From assembly GCA_949130485.1 (NCBI GenBank), contig OX422187.1, positions 6,460,205-6,524,204 on the forward strand: 64,000 nucleotides of DNA, written 5' to 3'. This DNA comes from Agelas oroides (Eukaryota; Porifera; Demospongiae; Agelasida; Agelasidae). Of the stretch, positions 12,206 to 24,400 are shown piece after piece. Positions within the stretch are counted from its first letter, which is position 1. Each line of letters opens with the position of its first letter. The translations under genes and the position numbers were made by a program. The notes below the pieces were generated by a model. It saw nothing but the letters and a program-made list of their open reading frames with translations, searched no databases and was not told the origin of the DNA.

Positions 12206-13548
12206 TTACTGACGGAACCTCCTCTGCAACATGCATGTGCCATGCCATACTTGTACCTTTTTCAGTAACTGTTGCAAGAGCTTGATCAAATCCATGCCAC
12301 TAACAACACCCACTGATTAGCAGAATCCATTATTCAGGGACCATCCAGACTGATCACTGGGTATATATAGTAAAACATAACAGTAACAAGTTTCGCTGTG
12401 TAAGACAACCCAAGCTTGTTTCGGCTGGAAGAAATGATAGAAAGCCAAGTGAGAAATAATGCTAGTGAATGGATCCAACCTAAAAAAAAGCCAACCCACA
12501 ATCTCCAAGCAGTCTCAACCCCACCTCCTGCTTGGATTATGGATGATCGATAAGCACACTATGAGGTGAAATGCATGGTGCTCACATGTTGTTGGAACAG
12601 CATCATCACACGGATTGCAGACTGCACTTAGCCTCGTCGTACCATGCCTCTAGCGATTGTCACTTCAGAAGCTGAACTATAATGCTAATTAGCTCTTTGG
12701 CTCCTCCCCCCGTGTTACTATTACCAAGTATTGCGAGTGATAAATGCTGGAGTGAGAAGGCTAGGATATGAGTGGCAGTTTAGTGTGCCAAGGACACCCA
12801 TTGTATGTGCTCTTGCATGCACACTCCATCATCCCTGCTGACCCCGCCAAACTGAACTGTCAATCGTCTTCACTTGCTGAGGAGTTGCAGTAGCTGACTA
12901 TGGCATGTTGCCTCTTCACTGGTTGGAATCATGCACCAGGATAATATTTTGTGGGGGCACTAACCCCCCATATAAAACTTTGTGGTCGCATGTGCCCCCA
13001 ATGCCCACAAGTTCCACTGCCTATGTATGACCTCTGGTTTCAGCTAGAGGATGCTGTACATGTACCAGGCTATCATCCTATATTGTCATCAAGACGGTCT
13101 TTACACTCTTTTCCTTGACCAGTAGGTTTGTGCTAGTTTTTTTTTATTAAAGAGGTGGCAGGAGTCATAAGTCTGACCGATTGTCTGGACAATTGTCTGA
13201 TATCATAAAATATGGTGCAATAGTAAATTAGTAATAGGCATGCACCCAACTAGTGAATATGGTGTGTTGGAAACTTGCAATCCAGTCATTGTCTAACTAT
13301 AAGGGCCGGGCTTTTTTCCCCTCTAATAAACTTCTTGGTCCATGGGCTGTATAGCAGTGTCCTTATATCCCTTCATACCAGGATGCTCCCATTTCTTGCA
13401 TTTTAACATTGTATTGTGATGTACATTGTAATTTAGCCTTCCAAGCTTCCACTTCTATTATTCTGTATTACAAGCAAACAACCTAGGATCAAGGCTAACA
13501 AATAAACAAACAAACAAACAAACAAAAATAATAAACACATGGATTTAC
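12206..13548. other. Downstream of kinase, last exon not found
   Basis: The final kinase exon should lie here or further left. I saw no frame encoding the expected RPSF-like helix. An (AAAC)n run is at 13,500-13,526. Confidence 0.4.
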
Positions 13549-16500
13549 CTCAGGAGTGTCTTCCCAGCACATCTTCAACAATTCGACAAGATATTGTCCA
13601 TGATAATCTGGGATGAGTGGCCTCTGATTGAAACAATAATGTATGCACTCATCAACCTCAAGCATGCCTAAGGGATACTGTGACTCATATTACAAACTGT
13701 ATATGCTTTGTATTCTGGACCAGCTCTTCCTAACTCATTAGAATCTCAGTGCTAAGATATAGAAAAGTCTGTGCGTCACAACCTTATTGACCAGAAGCAT
13801 TTACCTCTTGTCCTTTAATCTTAGTGGCTGCATCTACTTCAGAATCATTTTCAAATGGCTCTTTGTGTTCCAAGAGCTCCCACATAACCATCCCATAGGA
13901 GAATACATCGCAGGGGAATGAAGCATGTTCCCCCCTAAGAATCTGGAAATTCATGAAAACAATCATTGAAAACTTGAAATGCATGCAAACATTAGTGAGC
14001 GGTTCACCTCAGGAGCCATCCATCTAAGGGTTCCCATTTTGGACACTGTTTGTGCATCACAACCAACAAGAGACTTTGCACAGCCAAAGTCACATATCTG
14101 TGAAAGAATGTGAAACCTGTGGTCAGCCATGCAGTACAGTTACTCCCTAAGAATGTGCATCATCACACTTTGATGTAGTAATTTATGTATACTCTTTACT
14201 GACCATAATGCATGATTGCAATGTTACGATGAACACAAAGATCAAGACTATGTGTTACATATACTCTGGGTTATATCTCCAGTTGTACAAAAGAGGTACA
14301 GATCAGTTGTAAAAAGTTACAAAGCGTAGCAATGCACTTAACGCTAACAAACATGTCTGTCTACTGCACAGCATCCAAAAAATCCCTTCAGCAATGACAT
14401 ACATGTGTGTATCCTAGGTTTTGCCCAGCTCTGCTGTAGTTTTGAATTATGACTACAGTAGAAGCTACAAAAGAAACCAGAAGTTGACATACTGGAAGTC
14501 ACTACTTTTGATCTGTTATGATACTTATAACTTGGCAGTTTAATTTCTGTCTGGTTTGAAGTTTCAAGTGAGGTTAGAGCTTTCTTTTAGCTCTATGTAG
14601 CTTTTTACTGTTTCTCTGTAGCATGTCTAGTTCTTGAGATCGGTTACAGCTTTGTTGATTGCAACAGAGTCATATGCTGTACAACACTCAACTTCAAACT
14701 CGTACAGTGCTCCAAGACAAGAGAGCAAAGGTTTTGAAATACTTCAGATTATATAGTAAAGCCTCCCCATTATCTTATTAACACATATAAATGGTACAAA
14801 TCGTTGTTATTTGCATGTACACAGCCTGTGCTGCGAGTTTTAGCTTCTGACCATCTGTCTTGAGTTTCCAGTGGAGGTACAAAAATGTTATGGCCGTGTC
14901 TATTGACACCGACCTCTGTTCCAAACTTTTTCCCCATCTAGGCTACAGCTCAGCAGTTTAGCTGGAAGCGGTTGTAGATGAGGCTCGAACATGTTCATGT
15001 TGAGATACGAACAGAACACAGGAGAAGTTTAATAGAGAAGTGATCAAACAATAGATTCATCAATGCTGGCATGAACCAGCATATCCAATGCATATTTGGC
15101 ATGCATAATTTTATGATGTCAGGGATACATTAAATTATGAATCACTAAATGTTTAGATTTATAGTGAAATCACTGTATTTGTGTCTCTATTATTGGTTGC
15201 CAGCTAGGTGAAGTATTTTGAAAGAATGCACTGTCACTGCACTTTAGTGATATTCTACTGAGCTATTGTGACCTTGTGCACAACTAAGAAGTTTCTCAGT
15301 CCTGTGTGTTTCTCCTACGTCCAGCAGCAACGTTTGCTGTAATCTCAAGATGCTTCAAGTTTGTATGACAATTTAGACCTTGCTATTGCCAGCACAAGAT
15401 TGATAACCACATTTCTGAAACCTCTAAAGATTGGTGAATTCAATCTGAACACAGGCGATGAAACCCTTGTATGACCGCCCTCAGAAATTAATTTCAAGTG
15501 CATTTCTTTGGCCCTTTACCAGACACGAGGCTAAATGATACCATTTTACTCATGTTGACATCAAAACTTCAAAGAATGTATCTGGTTTACGGCTCTGCAA
15601 ATGTCATGTTGACCGAGAACTGTTGCAAAATTTTGTTTGCTTAGTGAATACTTAGCATGTTACTGATAACAGCAAATTTCTTCAACTTAAATGGCTTGTC
15701 TGCCATCCACTTGCAGTTCAACAGCTTGCCGTGTAGTAATCTGGAGGGGATAATGTATTGAACCAGGCTATGTCTTTTATTGCCACCGGAAATTACGTTA
15801 TTGCTGACTCAGATGCAGTTATTTTTAACACAAGCTGCCAAAACAGCTCGTCTGTCATTCGCTTACAGATTTATAGGTGACTGGACCATAGCCTGGAAGA
15901 GAGCAGTGGGAGGGAAAGCTTGGAACAGAGGTCGGTGTCGAATAGCTATTTCGTTGTTCTTACTGCCACCGGAAGTCGGTGTCAATAGACACGGCCAAAT
16001 GTTAAACTATATTCACCAAACCTCCCTTTTTCTTAAGGGGATCTGGGCACGAGACCAGTCATCACATGCCAATAGACTATGCCTCTTTTCTTCATGATCG
16101 TAGGGGCTGCATATTAGATATTTGGTACGTACTAGGTATTGTGCATTAGATTATTTTGGTGTTGGGTATATTGTGTATCAGGTATTGTATAGCTGGAAAT
16201 TTCTGTAGTGCAAGCTTTCGCATAAATCCCTGTCAGGCCTTTTGAAGAAATTTTTGTAATATATTTTTCACACGCACATCCTTGTGTTTGGCAGCAACAC
16301 TTCATTTTGTAGCTCAGAAATTTTTATGGCATCGTTCTCTGCTCAGGCAAATATTGAGAGGCTTGTATAGTTTGTCAGTGTAGCGTGAAGATGGCAACAG
16401 AGTTAGATCAGAGAGGAGGCCATCAGTGAGCAAGTAGGCCACATTCCAAAGTTTCTCCACATGCTGAGGTGGCTTGATCATTAGGAAGGGCATATGGACT

Positions 16501-18491
16501 GGCACAATAACCAACCCCCACAGGGAGGCAGTGAGTAACATCCAAAAAATCCCTTCAACAATGACGTACATGTGTGTATAACGAACACTGATCCTCCTGG
16601 AATCATGTTTGTCGAGTTTTTGTGACCAGCTATGGATTGGTAGTACCCATCCAGCTGCATTGTTTAGCACCTGATGAGAAACTAAAAATCAACGAATTGG
16701 GGTCTAAGTAAGCCAAGTATATGTATATATATATAGACTGGTGGCAATTGACCTCTTAGGAAATGATCACATGAAAGGAAGCCATTTGGACTAGCTACAG
16801 GTATAGGTGCAGTATTAGCCTAATGTAGCATAGTAGCCCATTCTCCTGTGCATAAGAATGAATTTTAGAAATGCATGATTGTATAAAATAAGTCAAAAAG
16901 CATGCAAACAAGAGGGATGATTAAAAGTGAAGGTAAATATACAAAGCCCTATTCATCTCTACATTTGCACACAAAATTAAAGAATAGCACCCCACAGCAC
17001 TTAGCAGGTATCTATAGTGGTGGGTTCAGTGCAAGTTATGAAAATGCTGGGTAGTTGTGGATCAGTGTGCTGAGATAAGGATCAGTTTCACACTAAAGCT
17101 ATGGTAAAAAACTTTTGAGTTGTCATTGATTTTAAGTTTCTCATCAGGTGCTTCCCCTGCATGCACATAATGCAGGTGTGTAGGTATTACAATATGTATT
17201 TATCCAGATATAGCTCATGAAAATAAACTTAACAAACACGATACCTGGAAGATTAGTGTTTGTTTTACACCACTATAGTAAGATTCTTTTTGATTCTGTG
17301 CAGTAGACAGACGCATTGTTAGTGTCACCTTCATTGTCACACCTATCTGTACATCGTTAGTATGTGAAAATAAAATTCGATTGCAGAAAATTCATGCAGG
17401 TGGCCGATGAGAAACTGATAACGGATTGGGGTCTTACCAGGTGCATCTTCCTACAATATTTCCTCAAACCTGACCCAGTTCTCATGCCTGGGGCAAAGCT
17501 GATCCTAGAGGCAGGCTTCAAACTGTGATTTTTGAAAAGCAGTGAGATCAGTTTACCTTCACAGTCATGCTTGACAATTTAGTCACCGCAGCCATCCCAG
17601 GCATTGTAGGCGTCTCAGTTGTAAGCAGAACTACAGTGTTGGCAGAAAAATGAAACACATTTGAATACAGTTTCACACACAGGTTTATTCACAACACTCA
17701 CCATTCTCAGATTTTAAGTCCCTGTGGACAAGCTCATGCTCATGCAAGTAATTCATTCCTGTCAGATGAACAGCACAGTATCAGTGAAGGCGTTTGTCCA
17801 TGCTCAACACTCGTATGTTCTACCTTCAGCTATCTGCTTTGCCCAAAGCAGACTTTGGTCCATGTTAATGGCCTTCCTTTTCTGATAGAGGAGTCGGTAG
17901 AGGGATCCTTCCTTGGCAAATTCTAGTCATTGATTGCAAATCTTGAACAAACAGCATTTGGCCAAATGTGTATGCATATAGACTAACCTGTTACAAGGCA
18001 ATTGTAATTTGGTGTCTGAACTGCTCCATAAAACTGGATGATGTTTGGATGGTCTAACACGCTAATCAGTTCAACCTGCAAATTTTGGTAGTGGAAGGAG
18101 AATATTGGTACAACTAGGAATAACACATAATGTAGCAAAAACTTTTGTTCTTTATGTTATTCTTGTTGTGAATTCAAGAGTGATCATGTAAAATCATCAT
18201 ATGTCATGCATAGTAGGTCTTTATTCAGTGGTAAGTGACAAACAGCTGGGTGAATACGTTTGAAGAGACTAGGACTAACCTCTTCTGTGAGCCCAGTCAG
18301 AACTTGTTTGATAGCCACATCAACATTCCTGGACTTCCACTTCCCTTTCTTTACAACTCCGAATCCACCTTTTCCCAAAGTTTTTTCCGAAATTTGTAGC
18401 TCATTCATCTCAATCTTTGTTACATCCAAGAATTCTGACGAAGAATTCAAGTACATATTTAGCTCAGAGCCAAGAAATTTCTCAAGCTCCT
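13549..18491 (-). CDS. Active-type protein kinase domain exons (TKL/MAP3K-like)
   Basis: Exons: 18280-18491, 17988-18075, 17824-17922, 17702-17758, 17557-17630, 14008-14097, 13805-13942, 13549-13623. Motifs in order: glycine loop LGKGGFGVVKKG, VAIK lysine, helix C in VELISVLDHPNIIQFYG, HRDLKSEN catalytic loop, ICDFGCAK, GTLRWMAPE, CDVFSYGMVMWELL, and KMCWEDTPE. All catalytic residues are present, so it is predicted to be an active Ser/Thr or dual-specificity kinase; RWMAPE and the HRDLKSEN loop place it in TKL or TK, and I favour TKL. A short insert between the catalytic loop and DFG is encoded by the 74-nt exon. Exon lengths 88, 99, 57 and 138 nt match the pseudokinase exactly. The 3.46-kb intron at 14,098-17,556 is unusually long here. 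The last exon, expected to resemble RPSF, is not located. Confidence 0.88.
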
Positions 18492-21400
18492 CTTCCAATT
18501 ACTCTAACAGAGTACATTGCTACCTACGTATTACAGATGGAGACTTACCTTTATTCTTCAGAGCAGCTAAGATCTTTGTAAAGCTTGGCCTGGCCTGTAT
18601 ATGGTTAAACGATTAGCATTTGTAGAGATAAGTAGGCCTCGCACAGATCATCCTGCTTTTCTGTATTGCAAGCAACGGAAACCTGAGCGGGGCCTGGAAA
18701 TGAGGCTAAGCGTAGCCTTTACACAGATTACATCACAACTATTTAGCTGTGCTGGCTGAACAAAGTGGGTGTGACTGTTCAAGTTCATGTGTTATAGTAA
18801 TGCTATAATAATGTGACTAATTTAAATTAATGTGGGCATAGATTTGTGAGTGCGAAAGAGTTTGGCTGACTAAGATGTAGTAGCTAGCTGTCCAGGAACA
18901 GCAACAGGTATGGACTTCCAGCTATGAACAATCAACGAACCACATCTCCCTTATAAAACAGGCCTAGATGTTATGCAAAGTCACCCACTGCGCAGGACGC
19001 GTTTCGGCCAATACCAGGCCTCATCAGCTGCGCTGGGGTGACCTATGCCCACTCAGGCTTGCCCTGAGTTTAATGTGATCTGACTGTGCTAGTCTTATCC
19101 CCAGACAAAATTTATCTGTACGTCACAAACTTGTGCGTCCTTGTAATTGTAAAATCTAGATGCACATGCACCTACAAATATCCACCTTAACGGTGTATCA
19201 CATAACTTCCCTTTTGTTACTCCAAAGGCTAGACATGATTCATCTATAACTGAAATCATGTTTGGGAAGCTTGTAACATAGATAAAACACAACCTTGTGA
19301 TCTGCCTTCCAGCACATCTGCATCAGCTTGTAGAGGTAGTGAGTAGCAAAAGGAGTAGGCCTAGGGATGGGAGGCCTCTGCAAGGCAATATGGAACAAGC
19401 TTGAATAATGGAAAAGCTGTGTCAGATAATATATAGAGTGTGCTGCCATTGAGAATGAATATACTCTACCTTTCTGTGTAACACCTCGTTGCACACCTCT
19501 GCAGCAGGTAGCTCAGCAAAAGGCTGTTTGTGGCTCAGAAGCTCCCACAGAAGCATCCCATATGAGAACACATCACTGTAGAATGTTGCTGGTTCATGCC
19601 GCATGATCTGAACAAGTCAAATATATTATAGAATAAGTGAACAATGCATGTTCAGCCACCATCAATAATCAGCCCCTCACCACAGGAAACAGGGAAGTAG
19701 GAGGCCTTACCTTTCTGACAGTGGAGATGCCACCACTCCATTGTGGTTCCAAACTGAAATAGCAAACGGAGCTGTATTTCTGTATTGGAGTAATCTATTG
19801 AGCAACCTACTGCAGTTAACACTGGCTCAGTTTTTAGGTCAAATCTGCACAAGTGGTTCTGTGTTTGCCACTTAGATCGTGTGAAGTAGACAGTGTAACT
19901 TACCAGAGTAAGCTGTACACAGAATTTCCTGAAGTCGACCTCAAGGCTCGCTAATAGTTTACTATTGGCATGCTCAGGCAGCCTTAGGCATAATTAGATT
20001 CATATGCCAGCCACACAAAGCCAGCTGCTAGTGAACAGTGTAACTTTGTGCCATTTTGTGGAAGGTAAAATAAAGCTGTTTGGAGCTGAAATTTTCAACA
20101 GTTTCTCTGTGGCAATTGTTGTACTAGAATCCGGTTGGAAACAGTGCATATGTACAATGTACAAGCCACTGGAAGTTGTAATATGCAAGTTTCTGTCCAT
20201 TTTAGCCCAACTTTTCGGCTTATATTTAGTTTAGGAGGGTGCTGTACTTAGTTTCCAGGCAAATTCGTCTTCTTCAGGTGGTAAGCTTTCCAATGGTGAC
20301 AAAATTGCTACAATTTACCTGGTGTTCACAGTCCGCATTTTGGAAAATAGTTGCAAACACTGCTCAATACTTATTGGCATTATGCACGCAGTACTGGCTT
20401 GGCTAGGGCTTCCCCAGCTCCAGCTTTTAATCACTTGCCATTACTGTTAAGTTATCAAAACTGGAGCCAGGGAAGACCTGAGAATGAGGCTACACATTGG
20501 TTGCATTAGGCCAATTTATGCTGTTTTACCAATCAACTTTGCAAACACATTGCTCAAACAGTAAATTACAGCAGCTGTGTTTGCTACTCTAGTGCCTAAA
20601 GGGAAGTGCCTGCTACTTCTTGTTTCCTGTGGTGAGTGGCTGATTATTGGTGGTATTGGAACACTGGTGTTGGAGAATGAACAATAATTTTGATCTTGTT
20701 ACATCACGAAACCAATTCAAAATTACATGGAATTACCTCTGGAGCCATCCAGCGATAGGTATCAGCAAGTTCTTCAATTGCAGCATACTCAAGAAATTTT
20801 GCAAAACCAAAGCCACATATCTGCAGTGGAAGGAGCATATTTTCACATAAAAGAATCCAAGGGGGCTTTGTATATTACAAATACTGATATATGCTCTAAT
20901 TTCACTGCTCTGCCCCTGTTAGCCTTGATTCCAGGCTTTCAACTATGAATTTGTCTCCCAGCTGTTCTCCAAAGCTGCGAAACCAAATCTATAATGGAAA
21001 CCCTGGGTCCAAGGCTCCAAAGCTGTGAGACAATAGCTGTAATGGATATCCTGGGTCCAAGGCTCCAAAGCTGTGAGACAACAACTGTAATGGATAGCCT
21101 GGGTCCAAGGCTCCAAAGCTGTGAGACAATAACTGTAATGGATAGCCTGGGTCCAAGGCTCCAAAGCTGTGAGACAATAGCTGTAATGAATAGCCTTGGT
21201 TCAAGGCTCCAAAGCTGTGAGACAATAGCTGTAATGGATAGATAGCCTTGGTTCAAGGCTCCAAAGCTGTGAGACAGTAGCTGTAATGGATAGCCTGGGT
21301 CCAAGGCTCCAAACCTGTGAGACAATAGCTGTAATGGATAGCCTGGGTCCAAGGCTCCAAAGCTGTGAGACAATAACTGTAATGGATAGCCTGGGTTCAA

Positions 21401-24400
21401 GGCTCCAAAGCTGTGAGACAATAGCTGTAATGGATAGCCTGGGTCCAAGGCTCCAAAGCTGTGAGACAATAACTGTAATGGATAGCCTGGGTCCAAGGCT
21501 CCAAAGCTGTGAGACAATAACTGTAATGGATAGCCTGGATTTGAGGATTTTCCCCCCTGTTAAAACGATCTTCTTCCACTATAATCAATACCTTTGCATC
21601 CAATTCCTCAGTAAGCAGCACTACAACAGAAGAGATGTGCACAATCACGTATTAGCATAGCAGTACAATATGTATAAGCACATTAGCTGCCATAATTATG
21701 AAACATTACCATTGCTGGGTTTTAGGTTCCTATGAAAAATTCTCAGGCTATGGAGGTAGTGCATCCCTGTACATGTTAGAAAATATGTAATCATCATAAT
21801 AAAATTTTAAGTTATGCATCATTGCAACCACACCTTCAGCAGTCTGCTCTGCCCACCGAATGCTTTCCTTAACCTCAGGCTTGTGACCTTTCACATGAAT
21901 GTAGTCATGAACAGATCCATTCGGAGCAAATTCTGGGGAGCAAACATGAAATTATAATCCCATCTTTTAAAGTACCTGGGCCAAACTGTAAGTGGTAACT
22001 ACCTGTAAGGAAGCACAAGATTTGATCTTGCAGGGATGTGCCGTAGAACTGAACGAGATTATCATGCTTGAGAGAGCCAAGGCGTACAATCTAGAAAGTT
22101 ATATACTATGTTAATTGTGTCAGAGTATAATTATTACAAAATTTAGCCCACCTCATTGGGTTCCAGTTTGCTTAACGCAACAAGTCTTTTTGCAACAACC
22201 TTGATAGCTACATGCTTTGAGTTCCAGAACCCTTCATATGTAGCTCCTAATCCACTTTCTCCCAGCTTCCCTCCATACTCAATATCTGAGTACCTCACTG
22301 CATAGGGGGTGAGCTTATTGTACATTAGGTACTTTGGATTTTCCCTCACTGGCACACAATGCAAGTAAAATTGAAATTGCTGTATTTAGAGCTATGAGTA
22401 TCTGCTCTTGGACCATTCAACTAAGGGCATTTTCAATGTCATTCTATACCAAGGTATATAATTCTCTTTACATTTTGACTAAATGTTAAATTTGCAGATA
22501 TGAAGTTGACTGTCAGTAACATTGTCAGTACACTTCTGCTTTTACATGTACACACATGATCGCCGTAAATCTTATGCACAGAAATTTTAATCTGTAACTG
22601 CTTGTCAGTAAATATTATGATGCTTCAGTTGGTATACATATTCCAGTCTTATAGGTCCCTCTGTACGTTTCATGAGCATTTTGGACTGTGGCTTAACTTG
22701 CTTTTACAGTAAACATTCTTTAACTACATGTATCTGCATTACACAACAGTCAAAAACCATACACCATGACTTATCATTTTAGTGCTAGCTAATGATTACC
22801 TTCCAGCTCTTTCTCTTTTTTCTTCATTGTGCCCATGAATCAATTACATGTGTACATGAAAAGAAACAATGTCAACACGGCATACTAAGGAAGATCAATC
22901 ACACTGCATGTAAAAACAATAGCTCGATCAACTACAATTGTTCAAATATCATACTTGCAGGCATGTACCTTCACTGCATAAAAATTCAACCATATTTTGG
23001 TCAACTCAGTTACGTGTGCATGACACACTGAAGTTCAAGGAATGCATATAGGTCTTTTGAACACCTTGAATTTAGTTAGAATTCCAAATGTTATTATTGT
23101 TTGCTCTTGCACATCTGGCATCATCTTGTTGCATTTTTAGTGGTAGAAATGCCCGGAATGTAGCCAAATAGGTCTTCTGAAAGAAGAGACTGATTTTATT
23201 TATGAAAAAAACCACCTTGACAGGCTTTCACTATTTAGTAGCATTCCTTGGATTGATATTTGTATCACTGCATGATGCAACTGAAATGACCTACAAATAT
23301 ATGGTGAAAGTAAATTGTCTGATTTTACAGTGAATTGGTCCTTGGTACTGCAACTTGGGTCACAGAGATTTGCTTCATGATTTACAGTATCGTGGGAGCA
23401 TATATCTTCTTTATGTCCAAATTAGACAGTAATTCATACTATCATTCCTACACAGTACATTATAACATATTGTACACGTTCTCCAAACAGGTTGCTCACC
23501 TTCTGATAGGTAGAAAACAAAAGAAGAAGAAAGAAAAAGATGGCAATGGTAATTTGTTAGGTTTGGTTGTCACTACATGTAAACTTGCTTCCACTTACCC
23601 ACTAATAAGCAGGTGGCAGCAATTTAAAGCAGGGAAGAGGTAGTAGACGGCATTCTGAGAATATTTGTTGCCTGCAGGTATGTTCACTTACCTCCTGTCA
23701 TCAGCAGGCAGCAATTTGGTAGAAACACATGAAATTAGAACACAATGTACCCTTTGGTGTCTTAACTGAAGAACACTTTATATGTAGCTGTTGTGCATTT
23801 AGATTTGCCATTTAAACAGTTTCTTACCTCCTGATGATGAGCAGGTAGGATTTTTGAAGTTAAAAGGAAAAGTAGATGATATATAGTTCACAGAGTTGTG
23901 CTGTCCAATGTCCACTTACCTCCTGTTGATGAGCAGGCAAGTGAAATGGGAGAAAGGCAGCATACGTTAACTTAGAACTAAAATTCAACTAGTGCAGTTA
24001 CTCTGTTCAGAATGTCCACTTACTCTCTGTGAAGCACATGGAATGAAAAAGGATAAAGGCAGATGACAGAATGCCATTTAGGATCACTGCATGTAGATTG
24101 GTGTAACCTCCAAACAAGGCCACTTACTTTCTGTTGATGAAAAGGCAATTTGAAATGAAACAGAAAGCAGTGGACAATTATTACTCAAACAACTGCACAA
24201 TGTCATGCATGTAGTAACTTACTTTCTGTTGATGAGCAGTTAGCCAATATGAGAAGATTGAAAAAAGAAAAAGCAGCTGATAAACTACAACTGTCACGGC
24301 ATAGAGATGCATTCCACTTACGTCCTAATGAGTGTGCAGCAATGTGGAAGCAGCCAGAAGATAATTCACAAGGGGTGAAACAGAAGGTATAAAATCAAAT

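Noticed and set aside
16314-16670. 118-codon minus-strand frame in the kinase intron
   Set aside because: No domain, and part of it repeats at 14.37 kb, so it is repeat-derived.
20939-21660. Several long repetitive frames on both strands
   Set aside because: All are translations of the 48-bp minisatellite within an intron.
22951-23340. Further microexons between 23,500 and 22,821 (e.g. a 5-nt unit near 22,968, a 9-nt unit near 23,215)
   Set aside because: They lack the common acceptor text, have poor donors or break the frame.
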